The notes: a model not told the origin generated them from the letters alone. Positions 1 to 9,242 are shown, counted from the stretch's first letter. The stretch is DNA of 64,000 nt from Lachnospiraceae bacterium (GCA_015057455.1 SVEH01000020.1:1-64000), one strand, 5' to 3'. Program-made: numbers and translations.

Positions 1-146
1 GAGCCCCTCGGCACTTAGTGATTTCAAGCATCAGCGCCGAAAGAACTTAGTGTCCGCTAGGCGCGAAGTCAAGTGAGAACGTCCATTAAACATATATATT
101 CGAACCCGTATTATTGCGTCACTAGAAAAGTAAACTAACACTTTCG
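1..146. repeat. Intergenic repeat module, copy 1 (left end cut by window)
   Basis: The first 146 bases recur without gaps at 33915-34060 with only four differences. The module is GC-richer than its surroundings and contains nested inverted repeats, for example CGGCACT near 9 against AGCGCCG near 38. In copy 2 the left side continues into a 7-bp arm, GGGGCTC, that pairs with GAGCCCC; here that arm lies outside the window. Identity ends exactly at CTTTCG (141-146). It has no ORF. It may be a non-autonomous mobile or structured RNA element; which of these cannot be told from sequence alone. Confidence 0.85.
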
Positions 147-151
147 AGGAG

Positions 152-189
152 CAAAAAAATAAACCCTAATTTGAGCGAAGCTCAAATTA
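152..189 (-). terminator. Repeated hairpin plus T-run, minus-strand reading
   Basis: A perfect 10-bp inverted repeat (167-176 against 180-189, loop GAA) is followed, reading the minus strand, by GGGTTTATTTTTTT. The same arrangement occurs on the plus strand at 33558-33597. It sits at the end of the repeat module, so it may be part of that module rather than the terminator of a particular gene. Confidence 0.5.
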
Positions 190-217
190 AATAAAAAAGA
201 AACCTAAAATGAAAAAC

Positions 218-252
218 AAAAAAGGATTCGCGGGTGAGACGAATCCTTTTTC
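218..252. terminator. Bidirectional rho-independent terminator
   Basis: AAAGGATTCG and CGAATCCTTT arms flank a short loop, with A-runs on the left and a T-run on the right. It lies 60 bases past the stop of the minus-strand secreted protein gene (313-837) and most likely ends that transcript. Confidence 0.75.
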
Positions 253-312
253 AGAAAGGTGAATTAATAAAAATAATGAATAAGTGTTATTAAAAATAGC
301 TAAAAAGCTAAT

Positions 313-837
313 TTAATCGATATAAGTTGGTGCAACTGTTGGTGGATAAGTAATCATATCCGGTTCTGGAGTTGCATCTGGACTTCCTGTACCTTGTGGT
401 GCTACAGCTGGTGTATTAGTTGTAGCTGGTTCAGAAGTTGGTGCAGCAGTTAGTGTGTCAATTGGTTGCGCTGTAGTAATATGAGTAAGTGTTTGACACA
501 TAGGTAATGTAGTTGCAATAGGTGTATTGCTTGGTGCAACTGTCTCTGCTGGTTTACTATTATAATCATAAGTATCTGCTGATTCTGTAACAACATTAGA
601 ATAAACTGCAATACTTACTGGTGCTTTTCTTGTTGAACTTTGAACTTGTGTAGTTCCGGCTCCTGTAGTGTCTACTGAAACTGTAGTGTCTGTGCTAGGA
701 GCATCTGTACTAATTGCTACTGGAGCATCAATTTGATTGGCATAAACTTCAGTAGAGTTTGTACTGACACAAACTAAGAAGCTTAGTACAGTAACCATTG
801 AAAGTGTAGAAATTACAACTTTTTTGTTCCTCTTCAT
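313..837 (-). CDS. Thr/Ser/Pro-rich secreted protein
   Basis: A 174-aa protein of unknown function. Residues 1 to about 33 form a classic signal peptide (basic MKRNKK, hydrophobic core, likely cleavage after VYA). The rest is low-complexity, dominated by Thr, Pro, Ala and Ser, with motifs such as TPEPD and PTSEP, typical of an extended cell-surface or secreted linker and a possible O-glycosylation substrate. No membrane anchor or sortase motif is visible, so it is probably released or non-covalently attached. The start chosen is the ATG at 837 because AGGGGG lies about 10 bases upstream; the longer reading frame to 891 begins before that site. The gene is monocistronic, with a hairpin terminator downstream. 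Confidence 0.75.
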   Translation of the reverse strand: MKRNKKVVISTLSMVTVLSFLVCVSTNSTEVYANQIDAPVAISTDAPSTDTTVSVDTTGAGTTQVQSSTRKAPVSIAVYSNVVTESADTYDYNSKPAETVAPSNTPIATTLPMCQTLTHITTAQPIDTLTAAPTSEPATTNTPAVAPQGTGSPDATPEPDMITYPPTVAPTYID

Positions 838-1098
838 AATAACCATTCCCCCTAAGCAATTGTGTTCCTTGCTATGATTTAATTTTATCAAAAGATTAAG
901 GAGTTGTCAATAAAATATTAATGAAATATTACGAAAATATTATTAACAATACTAATGGTATTAATAATATGTACATATAAATACTTTAATTATTGGTTAG
1001 ATATTAAAATATAAATAATTTTAATGTTTTTTGACAAAATAGTTTGAGATTTTTTTTAACATGTGCTATATTATCTTGTGGAAGGAGTCGAACACTTT

Positions 1099-1713
1099 AT
1101 GAGTAAAACATGTGTTGTTGGAGTTGCAGGTGGATCAGCATCTGGAAAAACTACCATTGTTAACAAGATAAGTGAATACTTTGGAAGTGATATAGTCGTT
1201 ATAAGTCATGATAGTTATTATAAAGCACATGATGAGATGGACTATTCACAGAGATGCAAACTTAACTACGATCATCCAGAGTCATTTGAGAGTGAGAAGA
1301 TGGCTGAAGATGTGAAGAAGTTAATTGCTGGAGAGCCAATTAGAATGCCAGTATATGATTATACTATACATAATCGTTCTAGTGAAACTATTCTTGTTGA
1401 ACCCCGTAAGGTCATTATATTAGAAGGTATACTTATACTTGAGAATAAAGAGCTTAGGGATTTAATGGATGTTAAGATATATGTTGATACTGATGCAGAT
1501 GAGAGATTGATGAGAAGAATCAAGAGGGACATGAAGGAAAGGGCTAGAAGTATTGAATCAATACTAGAACAGTATGCAGGTACTGTTAAGATAATGCATG
1601 AAGAGTTCGTTGAACCTTCAAAGAAGTATGCAGATGTTATTATTCCACGTGGTGGAGAGAATAAACCAGGTATTAATATGCTTCAAGAATATCTTCAGAG
1701 AAGATTAGGGTAG
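1099..1713 (+). CDS. udk: Uridine kinase
   Basis: Phosphorylates uridine and cytidine to UMP and CMP in the cytosol (pyrimidine salvage). The protein is 204 aa, the usual size for the family. The P-loop GGSASGKTT lies at residues 11-19, followed by the SHDSYY segment that binds the nucleoside, MPVYDYTIHNR, and the lid-region arginines MRRIKRDMKER. The start is the ATG at 1099, placed 11 bases after GGAAGGAG; an in-frame ATG at 1063 lacks a ribosome binding site and adds 12 atypical residues. A TTGACA box lies near 1030, but no convincing -10 was found at the right distance. The neighbouring gene is deoC, and nucleoside transport genes follow, so it belongs to a salvage block. Confidence 0.95.
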   Translation: MSKTCVVGVAGGSASGKTTIVNKISEYFGSDIVVISHDSYYKAHDEMDYSQRCKLNYDHPESFESEKMAEDVKKLIAGEPIRMPVYDYTIHNRSSETILVEPRKVIILEGILILENKELRDLMDVKIYVDTDADERLMRRIKRDMKERARSIESILEQYAGTVKIMHEEFVEPSKKYADVIIPRGGENKPGINMLQEYLQRRLG

Positions 1714-1732
1714 TTATTTTGGTTTGTTGCGG

Positions 1733-1765
1733 AATATATATAAGAAGATGTTACTTATATATATT
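1733..1765. terminator. AT-rich hairpin between udk and deoC
   Basis: A 12-bp perfect inverted repeat (1733-1744 against 1754-1765, AATATATATAAG) is followed by GATGTATTTTT. The stem is entirely A/T apart from one pair, so termination would be weak; it may let some udk transcript read into deoC. Confidence 0.4.
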
Positions 1766-1802
1766 GATGTATTTTTGAGATTTTGAAAGGGAGATAAGTT
1801 TT

Positions 1803-2477
1803 ATGCTATTAAAAGACATTCTATCAAGAGTTGATCATACAGAATTAAAACAAGTGTCTACATGGGATGACATTAAGTTATTATGCGACGATGGTGTAAA
1901 GTATGGCGTGGCATCAGTTTGTATACCACCTTCATATGTAAAGCAAGCATCAGAGTATCTAACGGGTAAACTGCCTGTATGTACAGTAATAGGATTCCCT
2001 AATGGCTATAACACTACAAGTGTAAAGTGTTTTGAAGCTAGAGAAGCTATAGCTAACGGTGCACAAGAGATAGATATGGTTATAAACATAGGATGGCTTA
2101 AGGATAAGAAGTACGATTTAATACTTGATGAGATTAACGCAATAAAAGAAGCTTGCGGAGATAAAGTGTTAAAGGTTATTATAGAAACTTGTTTACTTAC
2201 AGATGAAGAGAAAGTGCATATGTGTGAGATTGTATCTAAATCAGGGGCGGACTATATAAAAACATCAACGGGATTTTCAGCTTCTGGTGCTACTTTTGAC
2301 GATATAGAGTTATTCTCTAATAATGTGGCTAAAAGTGTAAGCATTAAAGCAGCAGGTGGAATATCTTCATTAGAGGACGCTTGTAAGTTTATAGATTTAG
2401 GTGCAGATAGACTAGGAACTAGTCGTATTGTGAAAATTATAAAATCAGATAATAATATAGACGAAGACAGCTACTAA
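1803..2477 (+). CDS. deoC: Deoxyribose-phosphate aldolase
   Basis: Cleaves 2-deoxyribose-5-phosphate to glyceraldehyde-3-phosphate and acetaldehyde, the last step of deoxynucleoside catabolism. The protein is 224 aa. Family motifs are intact: RVDHTELK near the N-terminus, EIDMVINIGW in the middle, the Schiff-base lysine in DYIKTSTGF (about K153), the second catalytic lysine in SIKAAGGI (about K182), and GADRLGTS at the end of the barrel. The C-terminal tail is short and acidic. The ribosome binding site GGGAG lies about 10 bases before ATG. It follows udk and precedes a secreted nuclease, which fits DNA scavenging. Its stop codon lies inside the terminator stem. Confidence 0.95.
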   Translation: MLLKDILSRVDHTELKQVSTWDDIKLLCDDGVKYGVASVCIPPSYVKQASEYLTGKLPVCTVIGFPNGYNTTSVKCFEAREAIANGAQEIDMVINIGWLKDKKYDLILDEINAIKEACGDKVLKVIIETCLLTDEEKVHMCEIVSKSGADYIKTSTGFSASGATFDDIELFSNNVAKSVSIKAAGGISSLEDACKFIDLGADRLGTSRIVKIIKSDNNIDEDSY

Positions 2478-2498
2478 GGGGTAGTTGTCTCTTTTTTT
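2465..2498 (+). terminator. Terminator of deoC
   Basis: AGACAGCTAC (2465-2474) pairs with GTAGTTGTCT (2481-2490), with one G-T wobble, and is followed by C plus eight T. The deoC stop codon lies in the loop. Confidence 0.85.
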
Positions 2499-2768
2499 TG
2501 CTTCTTAAAATGAATTTAGTGAGTAAAGATGTCAAGTTAAAAAATGTCTAAATAATTTAAAAATTATCTGAATATGAGGTTGGATTTATTAAGGAAAGTA
2601 AAATAATTAAAAAGAGTATAAAGTATTGTTTATTGCTTATATGCAAAATGATTAAAAAAAAGGATTTTAATTGGTAAAAATGTCAATTGATAAAATATTT
2701 CAAATATTGTAAATTGTATTTGAGAGTTTTCTGAAAATTATTTTTACCAATAATGATGGAGGTAGAAT

Positions 2769-3857
2769 ATGAGTCCAACAAGAACAAATCAAAAGAAATA
2801 TGTAGCTGCATGGATTGCATTGGTAGCAGTTATAGGAGCTACACTATTCGCGAATAAAGCAGATAGCTTTAATACTGTAAAAGCGAATGAAAGTACATCA
2901 TCTATTTATAATGAAGGAATTTATGATTCCGTTTATTATGACGTAGATAGAGATGATGTGCAGCGTACACAATTTGGGGTGTATTATGACGGTGAATATT
3001 ATGATTGTTTGGGAGGGTTAGATAGTCTTTTAGACGGAACTTATTCAGGACAAGATATTAAAGAAGGACTTAGAGCATTAATTGGTTATCAAAGTATAGG
3101 AAATGGAGACGGTACTTATGTTGCTGCATTTGGCAAGAATATAGTAGGTACTGATGAGAAACATCCAAGATATAAGGGTACTAAACCTGAGTCTCTTGCA
3201 GATGTATGGCAATTATCAGAAAGAAGTGAAAATGATGAGATGCCAGAAGGTGCATTTAGATTGTTCTATGCCAATAATTATGGAACAAGTTTAGGTGACT
3301 ATTCTGGAAAGGTTAATCGTGAACATGTATGGCCACAATCATTATCGGGTGGATTATTTGGTACAAGTGGAGCTGGAGCAGATGGACATCACATTAGACC
3401 ATGTAATCAATCACTTAATGGTTTTAGAAGTAATAAGAGATATGGTGATTTAGAGGAAAGAGACATAGAGTATACAGCTTTTATATCTTCTAAAGATGCA
3501 AAGAATTATAATGTGTTACATGATTATTACACAGAAGAATATATTAGAAACAGCTATAAAGGTGAAATTACTGGATACTCAAGTGATGATGTGTTTGAAC
3601 CAACAGATGAGTATAAGGGTGATATTGCAAGAATTATTGCATATATGGCTCTTCACTATGAATCACTAGAGGATATAGTTGATAATGTTATGGTAGACGG
3701 ATATGAAACTATCATTGAATGGAATGAGCTTGATCCAGTTGATTCATATGAGACTAATAGAAATAATGTTATAGCAGATTTTCAAGGAAATAGAAATCCA
3801 TTTATTGACGCACCAGAGTTAGTAAATGTTGTTTTTGGAGATAAGGGAACTAACTAA
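2769..3857 (+). CDS. Secreted endonuclease I family nuclease
   Basis: A 362-aa extracellular nuclease of the EndA/NucM (endonuclease I, beta-beta-alpha metal) family. The N-terminus has a basic stretch, a hydrophobic helix at about 11-27 and a possible cleavage near VKAN. The catalytic core is recognisable: NREHVWPQS at about 183-191, then DGHHIRPCNQ, NGFRSNKRYG, GDIARIIAYMALHY, and the closing block EWNELDPVDSYE followed by QGNRNPFIDAP. A good GGAGG site precedes ATG 2769. Its position between deoC and a nucleoside ABC importer suggests it digests environmental DNA for nucleoside uptake. Non-specific DNA/RNA cleavage is known for the family; the scavenging role is inference from context. Confidence 0.9.
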   Translation: MSPTRTNQKKYVAAWIALVAVIGATLFANKADSFNTVKANESTSSIYNEGIYDSVYYDVDRDDVQRTQFGVYYDGEYYDCLGGLDSLLDGTYSGQDIKEGLRALIGYQSIGNGDGTYVAAFGKNIVGTDEKHPRYKGTKPESLADVWQLSERSENDEMPEGAFRLFYANNYGTSLGDYSGKVNREHVWPQSLSGGLFGTSGAGADGHHIRPCNQSLNGFRSNKRYGDLEERDIEYTAFISSKDAKNYNVLHDYYTEEYIRNSYKGEITGYSSDDVFEPTDEYKGDIARIIAYMALHYESLEDIVDNVMVDGYETIIEWNELDPVDSYETNRNNVIADFQGNRNPFIDAPELVNVVFGDKGTN

Positions 3858-3985
3858 TTTTTACATGGAGTATAAAAATTAAGCATTGTATTATTTATGA
3901 GTATAAGTTATGTATATATGTATTATATTATGAGTATAATTATACATAAGTAGAGTTATTCAAATAATTTTATGTAAAAAATTCT

Positions 3986-4023
3986 AAAGCCATTGTAAGT
4001 AGTTTTTATTTTACAATGGCTTT
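3986..4023. terminator. Terminator after endonuclease gene
   Basis: Perfect 13-bp arms AAAGCCATTGTAA (3986-3998) and TTACAATGGCTTT (4011-4023). It lies in the 365-base gap between the nuclease gene and the BMP lipoprotein gene; the rest of that gap is AT-rich with a promoter (4093-4121). Confidence 0.75.
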
Positions 4024-4092
4024 GCTTATGGAAATTAATGGAAAAAATAAAAAAATTTTTTGTAAACAAAGCTAAAAAATTAGTAATAATTG

Positions 4093-4121
4093 TTGACTTT
4101 AATACATGTATGAATTAAAAT
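4093..4121 (+). promoter_or_regulatory. Sigma-A type promoter of the nucleoside importer operon
   Basis: TTGACT (4093-4098), a 17-base spacer and TAAAAT (4116-4121). The leader to the lipoprotein ATG is about 95 bases and very AT-rich, containing TATATAATT inverted repeats. No purine riboswitch core was found in it. Confidence 0.65.
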
Positions 4122-4222
4122 TTTCATAGTGTATTTAAAATATATAATTCAATTATATATATTAAATATATAAGTGTATATGTAGTATATATAAATATAA
4201 TAGTTTTTATTAGGAGGAAATT

Positions 4223-5314
4223 ATGAGAAAGAGTATTTTTTTAGTAGCAACATTACTAGCTGCAGCAACTATGCTAGTGGGATGTGGTGGAAACAACAAT
4301 AATAAGAAGAATTTCGAAGTTGCACTTATCACAGATTCAGGAGATATCGATGATGGTTCTTTTAACCAAGGAACATATGAAGGTATCAAACAATACTGTG
4401 AGGCAAATAATGTGACTTATGGATATTATAGACCTACAAGTGAGAATTCAGCAGCTCACAAAGATGCTATTAATAATGCAATACAAAGGGGAGCAAAGGT
4501 TGTTATAACTCCAGGTTTCTCTTTTGCACAAACAATTAATGATTTACAAAATGATTCAAAGTATGACAAGATTCAATTTTTATTAATTGATTCAGTTACT
4601 CAAGATGAAAAGAATAACAATACTGAGATTAAGAAGAATGTTCATTGCTTAAGCTATATGGAAGAGCAAGCAGGATATCTTGCAGGTTATGCAGCAGTTA
4701 AAGATGGTTTAACTAAACTTGGATTCCTTGGTGGACAAAGTATACCACCTGTTGCAAGATATGGTTATGGTTTCGTTCAAGGTGCTAACGATGCAGCAGT
4801 TGAATTAAACATTGCTAATCAAGTAACAGTAAACTATTGGTATGGTGGAACGTTTAGCCCATCAGATGATGTATACAATAAGATGGATGGATGGTATTCT
4901 AACGGAACTGAAGTAGTATTTGCATGTGGTGGTAAGATTTATCAATCAGCAACTAAGGCAGCAGATGCTTCAGGTAAGAAAGTTATTGGTGTTGATACTG
5001 ACCAATCTAAAGAGTCACCAACTATTATGACATCAGCATTAAAGGGAATTGCTAATTCAGTTGCTCAATCATTAGAAAAGTTATATGCTAATGGTGGAGT
5101 ATGGCCAGATACACATGCTGGGCAAGCAGTTACACTTGGTGCAGCTGATGATTGTGTTGGATTACCTACAGCAACAGAGTCATGGAGATTCTCTAAATTT
5201 ACAGTAGAAGAGTATAATGATTTATTTGAAAAAGTTAAAACTGGACAAATTACAGTTAGCAACGATGTAAATAAAGAGCCAACTACTCAAATTACAGTTA
5301 ACTATGAAAAATAG
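4223..5314 (+). CDS. BMP-family nucleoside-binding lipoprotein
   Basis: A 363-aa substrate-binding lipoprotein of the basic membrane protein (PnrA/TmpC/YufN) family. The signal peptide ends in the lipobox LVGC (Cys21), followed by an Asn-rich linker. Family landmarks are ALITDSGDIDDGSFNQ near the start of the mature protein, GAKVVITPGFSF, GYLAGYAAV, GFLGGQSIPPV with YGYGFVQGA, and VIGVDTDQS. Known relatives bind purine or other nucleosides. The ribosome binding site TAGGAGG is strong. It heads an operon with the ATPase and two permeases; an attenuator-like hairpin after its stop would allow higher expression of the binding protein than of the membrane parts. Confidence 0.93.
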   Translation: MRKSIFLVATLLAAATMLVGCGGNNNNKKNFEVALITDSGDIDDGSFNQGTYEGIKQYCEANNVTYGYYRPTSENSAAHKDAINNAIQRGAKVVITPGFSFAQTINDLQNDSKYDKIQFLLIDSVTQDEKNNNTEIKKNVHCLSYMEEQAGYLAGYAAVKDGLTKLGFLGGQSIPPVARYGYGFVQGANDAAVELNIANQVTVNYWYGGTFSPSDDVYNKMDGWYSNGTEVVFACGGKIYQSATKAADASGKKVIGVDTDQSKESPTIMTSALKGIANSVAQSLEKLYANGGVWPDTHAGQAVTLGAADDCVGLPTATESWRFSKFTVEEYNDLFEKVKTGQITVSNDVNKEPTTQITVNYEK

Positions 5315-5324
5315 AACTTAGGAA

Positions 5325-5362
5325 GTGAGACCAGATTGGCAATATATGGTCTTACCCTTTTT
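5325..5362 (+). terminator. Intra-operon attenuator hairpin
   Basis: GTGAGACCA (5325-5333) pairs with TGGTCTTAC (5347-5355) except for one position and is followed by CCCTTTTT. It lies between the lipoprotein gene and the ATPase gene of the same importer, a common place for partial termination. Confidence 0.65.
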
Positions 5363-5458
5363 AAAGACTGAAATAAAATGTTATAGTGAATCAAAAGAAA
5401 AACTAGGCATTTTTGAATAAATGTAAGAATAATAGATGAACTATTGAGGGAGGTGCCT

Positions 5459-7003
5459 ATGAGCAACTACGTAATTGAGATGCTTAATATCACAAAAGAA
5501 TTTCCTGGTATTAAAGCTAATGACAACATTACACTACAATTAGAAAAAGGTGAAGTACATGCTCTATTAGGAGAGAATGGTGCAGGTAAATCAACACTTA
5601 TGAGTGTATTATTTGGATTATATCAACCAGAGATTGGTGTTATTAAGAAGAATGGTAAGGAAGTAAAGATAAATAACCCTAATGATGCTAATGATTTAAA
5701 TATAGGTATGGTGCATCAACATTTTAAATTAGTAGAGTGTTTTACAGTATTAGATAACATTATTTTGGGTGTAGAGCCATCTAATAAAATGGGAATACTA
5801 CAAAAAAGAGACGCTCGTAAGAAAGTACTAGAATTAAGCGAGAAGTATGGTCTAAAGGTAGATCCAGACGCATTAATTTCTGATATTAGTGTAGGTATGC
5901 AACAAAGAGTTGAGATATTGAAGATGTTATATAGAGATAATGAAATTCTTATCTTTGATGAGCCAACAGCAGTACTTACACCACAAGAAATTGACGAGTT
6001 ATTACAGATAATGAATAACTTTAAAAAAGAAGGAAAATCAATATTATTTATTACACATAAATTGAATGAGATTATGGCTGTGGCAGACCACTGTACTGTT
6101 ATTCGTAAGGGTAAAGGTATTGGTACTGTTGCAATTAAAGATACAACTAAAGAAGAATTATCTAGAATGATGGTAGGTAGAAGTGTTAATATGAAAGTAG
6201 ACAAGAAACCTATGAAGCCATATGAAGAGATTCTTAAGGTTGAAGGTGTTACAGTATACGATAAGAAAAAGAAGAAGAATACTGTATCAGATGTATCCTT
6301 TAATGTTAGAGCTGGAGAGATTGTTTGTCTTGCAGGTATTGAAGGTAATGGACAGACTCAATTTGTATCAGCCCTTACAGGTTTAAGTAAGATGACTTCT
6401 GGAAAGATTACTCTATGTGGTAGTGATATAACACATTCTACTATTAGAGAACGCTCAAAACAAGGAATGAGTCATATTCCTGAAGATAGACATAAACATG
6501 GATTGGTATTAGATTATACACTAGAAGATAATATCGTTCTTCAAAAGTATTGGGAGCCAAGATTCCAAAGTAACGGATTTATTAAGAAAAAAGAAGTTCG
6601 TGAATATGCGAAACAAATTATTGACGAATATGATGTTAGATGTGGACAAGGTCCTCTTACAATATCAAGATCTATGTCAGGTGGTAATCAACAAAAGGCA
6701 ATTATAGGCCGTGAGATAGATAAGAATCCAGAATTGCTAGTAGCAGTTCAACCAACTCGTGGACTTGATGTTGGTGCTATCGAGAACATTCATAAACAAA
6801 TTGTAGCTCTAAGAGATGTAGGGCGTGCAGTTTTACTTGTATCACTTGAACTTGATGAAGTTATGGGATTAAGTGATAGAATACTTGTTATGTATGAAGG
6901 CGAGATAGTTGGAGAATTTAAGCCAGATGAAGTAACAGTTGAAGAACTTGGACTTTACATGGCTGGTGCTAAGAAACAAAAAAATATTGGGGAGGATAGA
7001 TAA
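5459..7003 (+). CDS. Nucleoside ABC transporter ATP-binding protein (two ATPase domains)
   Basis: A 514-aa double ATPase of the ribose/nucleoside importer type (YufO/NupO-like). Domain 1 has Walker A GENGAGKST, signature ISVGMQQR and Walker B ILIFDEPTAVLTP. Domain 2 has the degenerate P-loop GIEGNGQ, signature SMSGGNQQK and a Walker B region AVQPTRGLDVG in which the usual Asp-Glu is AVQP. Such degeneracy of the second site is normal for the family. The start is ATG 5459, eight bases after GGGAGGTG; the frame also opens at a TTG at 5444 that overlaps the ribosome binding site. The next gene begins two bases after the stop. It energises uptake with the permeases at 7006 and 8232. Confidence 0.95.
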   Translation: MSNYVIEMLNITKEFPGIKANDNITLQLEKGEVHALLGENGAGKSTLMSVLFGLYQPEIGVIKKNGKEVKINNPNDANDLNIGMVHQHFKLVECFTVLDNIILGVEPSNKMGILQKRDARKKVLELSEKYGLKVDPDALISDISVGMQQRVEILKMLYRDNEILIFDEPTAVLTPQEIDELLQIMNNFKKEGKSILFITHKLNEIMAVADHCTVIRKGKGIGTVAIKDTTKEELSRMMVGRSVNMKVDKKPMKPYEEILKVEGVTVYDKKKKKNTVSDVSFNVRAGEIVCLAGIEGNGQTQFVSALTGLSKMTSGKITLCGSDITHSTIRERSKQGMSHIPEDRHKHGLVLDYTLEDNIVLQKYWEPRFQSNGFIKKKEVREYAKQIIDEYDVRCGQGPLTISRSMSGGNQQKAIIGREIDKNPELLVAVQPTRGLDVGAIENIHKQIVALRDVGRAVLLVSLELDEVMGLSDRILVMYEGEIVGEFKPDEVTVEELGLYMAGAKKQKNIGEDR

Positions 7004-7005
7004 TC

Positions 7006-8232
7006 ATGGATAATAATAAAAACCTTTCTAATACAAAAAATTCAAGTGGATTTAAAAAGTTTATTGCAAGTAATGGTAGCGTAAGATTTATGGGTACTGT
7101 GGTATCTATTGTAATGGGGCTTGTATTAGGTTTAATTCTTTTATTAGCAACCAATGCACCTTTTGCAATAGATGGTATGAGTAAGATTCTTACAACAGCA
7201 TTTGTAGATGATACTGGATTTACAAAATTACTATATGAAGCTACACCACTTATTCTAGTTGGTTTATCTGTTGGATTTGCATCAAAAACTGGTTTGTTTA
7301 ATATTGGTGCACCTGGACAGTACACAATGGGAGCTTGTTTTGGTCTTGTTGGATGTATTCACTTTCAATTACCATGGCCTGTATGTTTAGTTCTTGCAGC
7401 AATAGGTGGAGCTATATGGGGTATATTCCCAGGATTATTTAAAGCTTTATTTAATGTTAATGAAGTTATTACATCAATTATGTTTAACTGGATAGCAGTA
7501 TTCTCAGTTAATTTAGCTATAAGTAATATCCCTAAAATGGTATCAACAGATTGGGGACAAGCTAACACTGACAAAACACCAACTCTTGGACTTGCTAATC
7601 CTAATGGAAAGATTCCACAAGGATTTTTAGGTGAGATGTTCTGGAGTGATTACGCTAATATAGGAATATTTATAGCAATTGCAATAGCAATTATAATATA
7701 TATAGTACTTAATAAAACAACATTTGGATATGAGTTAAAAGCATGCGGACTAAGTCAACATGCAGGTATATATGCAGGTATTAAGGCTAAGAGAAATATG
7801 GTATTATCAATGGTAATAGCAGGTGCTTTAGCTGGTATAGGTGGAGGATTATTCTACTTAAGTGGTGTTGAACAGTTTGCTATTGTTAAAGTGGTTAATG
7901 GAATGGGATTTAACGGTATTCCAGTAGCATTACTTGCTTATAACAATCCATTAGGAGTAATATTTAGTTCTTTATTTATAGCATTAGTAAATGTTGGTGG
8001 AGAGCAGTTACAACCAGATTTTGCTACTCAAACAATTGATATTATTATTGCAGCAATTATTTACTTTAGTGCATTCTCATTAGTTGTACAACAAATAATT
8101 AGAAGATTCCTAAAAGCTGATGAAAGTAATGTTAATGCAGAACCTGCACCAGTTAATAAGGAAAATACTAAAGTAAAGGATAATAAAACAGAGGTAATTG
8201 TTAAGGATGCAGATAAGGAGGTGACTAAATAA
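7006..8232 (+). CDS. Nucleoside ABC transporter permease 1
   Basis: A 408-aa polytopic membrane protein of the branched-chain/ribose/nucleoside permease superfamily (YufP/NupP-like). About nine or ten hydrophobic segments are visible, with the conserved FASKTGLFNIGAPGQ segment after the third helix and GYELKACGLSQHAGIYAGI followed by a glycine-rich helix, the usual coupling region. Before the first membrane helix is a cytoplasmic N-terminal tail of about 30 residues, and after the last is a lysine-rich charged tail of about 40 residues. GGGGAGG lies 10 bases before ATG. Its last bases carry the ribosome binding site of the next permease, so the two are translationally coupled. Confidence 0.93.
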   Translation: MDNNKNLSNTKNSSGFKKFIASNGSVRFMGTVVSIVMGLVLGLILLLATNAPFAIDGMSKILTTAFVDDTGFTKLLYEATPLILVGLSVGFASKTGLFNIGAPGQYTMGACFGLVGCIHFQLPWPVCLVLAAIGGAIWGIFPGLFKALFNVNEVITSIMFNWIAVFSVNLAISNIPKMVSTDWGQANTDKTPTLGLANPNGKIPQGFLGEMFWSDYANIGIFIAIAIAIIIYIVLNKTTFGYELKACGLSQHAGIYAGIKAKRNMVLSMVIAGALAGIGGGLFYLSGVEQFAIVKVVNGMGFNGIPVALLAYNNPLGVIFSSLFIALVNVGGEQLQPDFATQTIDIIIAAIIYFSAFSLVVQQIIRRFLKADESNVNAEPAPVNKENTKVKDNKTEVIVKDADKEVTK

Positions 8233-9242
8233 TGGATGTTTTAGCTAATATTCTTAGTGCAACTGTTATATTTGCAGTACCACTATTATTGGTTGCACTT
8301 GGTGGTATGTTTTCTGAGCGAAGCGGTGTAATTAACCTTGCTCTAGAAGGTATTATGATTATGGGGGCCTTATTTAGTTGCTTAGTGTTGAATAAGATGA
8401 ATCTAGTAGATGGTATGGCATCTCCAGATTCTTTTGGAGCACAAAACCCTATACTTGCAATGTTTATTGCAATATTAGTTGCAGCATTAGTTGGTATGAT
8501 ATACGCATTATTGTTAGCATTTGCAGCAATTAACTTAAAAGCTGACCAAACTATTGGTGGTACAGCACTTAATATGCTTGCACCAGGCCTTGCAGTTGTT
8601 ATTACATGGGCAATTCAAGGTGAAGCACAAACAACAGTACTTATTCCTGACTGGGTTAGAATTACTAAAGCAAACTTTGGCGGAGATCCTATGGTTAATG
8701 GATTTTGGGATACAATATTCTTTAAGAGTTTTTATCTTACAACTCCAATAGCAATAATTGTTTTAGTTGCAACTGTTATAGTATTATATAAAACAAAGTT
8801 TGGTTTAAGACTTCGTGCATGTGGAGAACATCCACAAGCGGCAGATAGTGTTGGTATTAATGTATACAAGATGAGATATGCAGGTGTTATGATTTCAGGA
8901 GCACTTGCGGGTATTGGTGGACTTGCATTTACAGTAGCTGCAGGTTCAGGATTTACAGCAGAAGTTGGAGGATATGGTTTCCTTGCTCTTGCAGTTATGA
9001 TATTTGGTAACTGGAAACCACTTAACATATTAGGAGCATCATGTTTCTTTGCGTTATTTAAGGTTATTGGTTCATATACATCATCTATACCATTCTTACC
9101 TAAGTTTGAAGGTGTAGCTAATAGTGGATATATATATAATATGTTACCATATATTGTTACAATGATTGTTTTGATTCTTACATCTAAGAATTCAGCTGCT
9201 CCAAAGGCAGAAGGAATTCCGTATGATAAAGGACAAAGATAG
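8232..9242 (+). CDS. Nucleoside ABC transporter permease 2
   Basis: A 336-aa permease paralogous to the preceding gene (YufQ/NupQ-like), with the matching segment FSERSGVINLALEGIM after helix 1 and FGLRLRACGEHPQAADSVGI before the coupling helix. The start overlaps the upstream stop by one base (TAATG), with AGGAGGTG inside the upstream gene. It forms the heterodimeric channel with permease 1. A hairpin about 100 bases downstream (9345-9384) closes the operon. Confidence 0.93.
   Translation: MDVLANILSATVIFAVPLLLVALGGMFSERSGVINLALEGIMIMGALFSCLVLNKMNLVDGMASPDSFGAQNPILAMFIAILVAALVGMIYALLLAFAAINLKADQTIGGTALNMLAPGLAVVITWAIQGEAQTTVLIPDWVRITKANFGGDPMVNGFWDTIFFKSFYLTTPIAIIVLVATVIVLYKTKFGLRLRACGEHPQAADSVGINVYKMRYAGVMISGALAGIGGLAFTVAAGSGFTAEVGGYGFLALAVMIFGNWKPLNILGASCFFALFKVIGSYTSSIPFLPKFEGVANSGYIYNMLPYIVTMIVLILTSKNSAAPKAEGIPYDKGQR

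Noticed and set aside
4024-4222. Purine riboswitch ahead of the nucleoside importer
   Set aside because: None of the conserved purine aptamer segments could be found; the leader is almost pure A/T.
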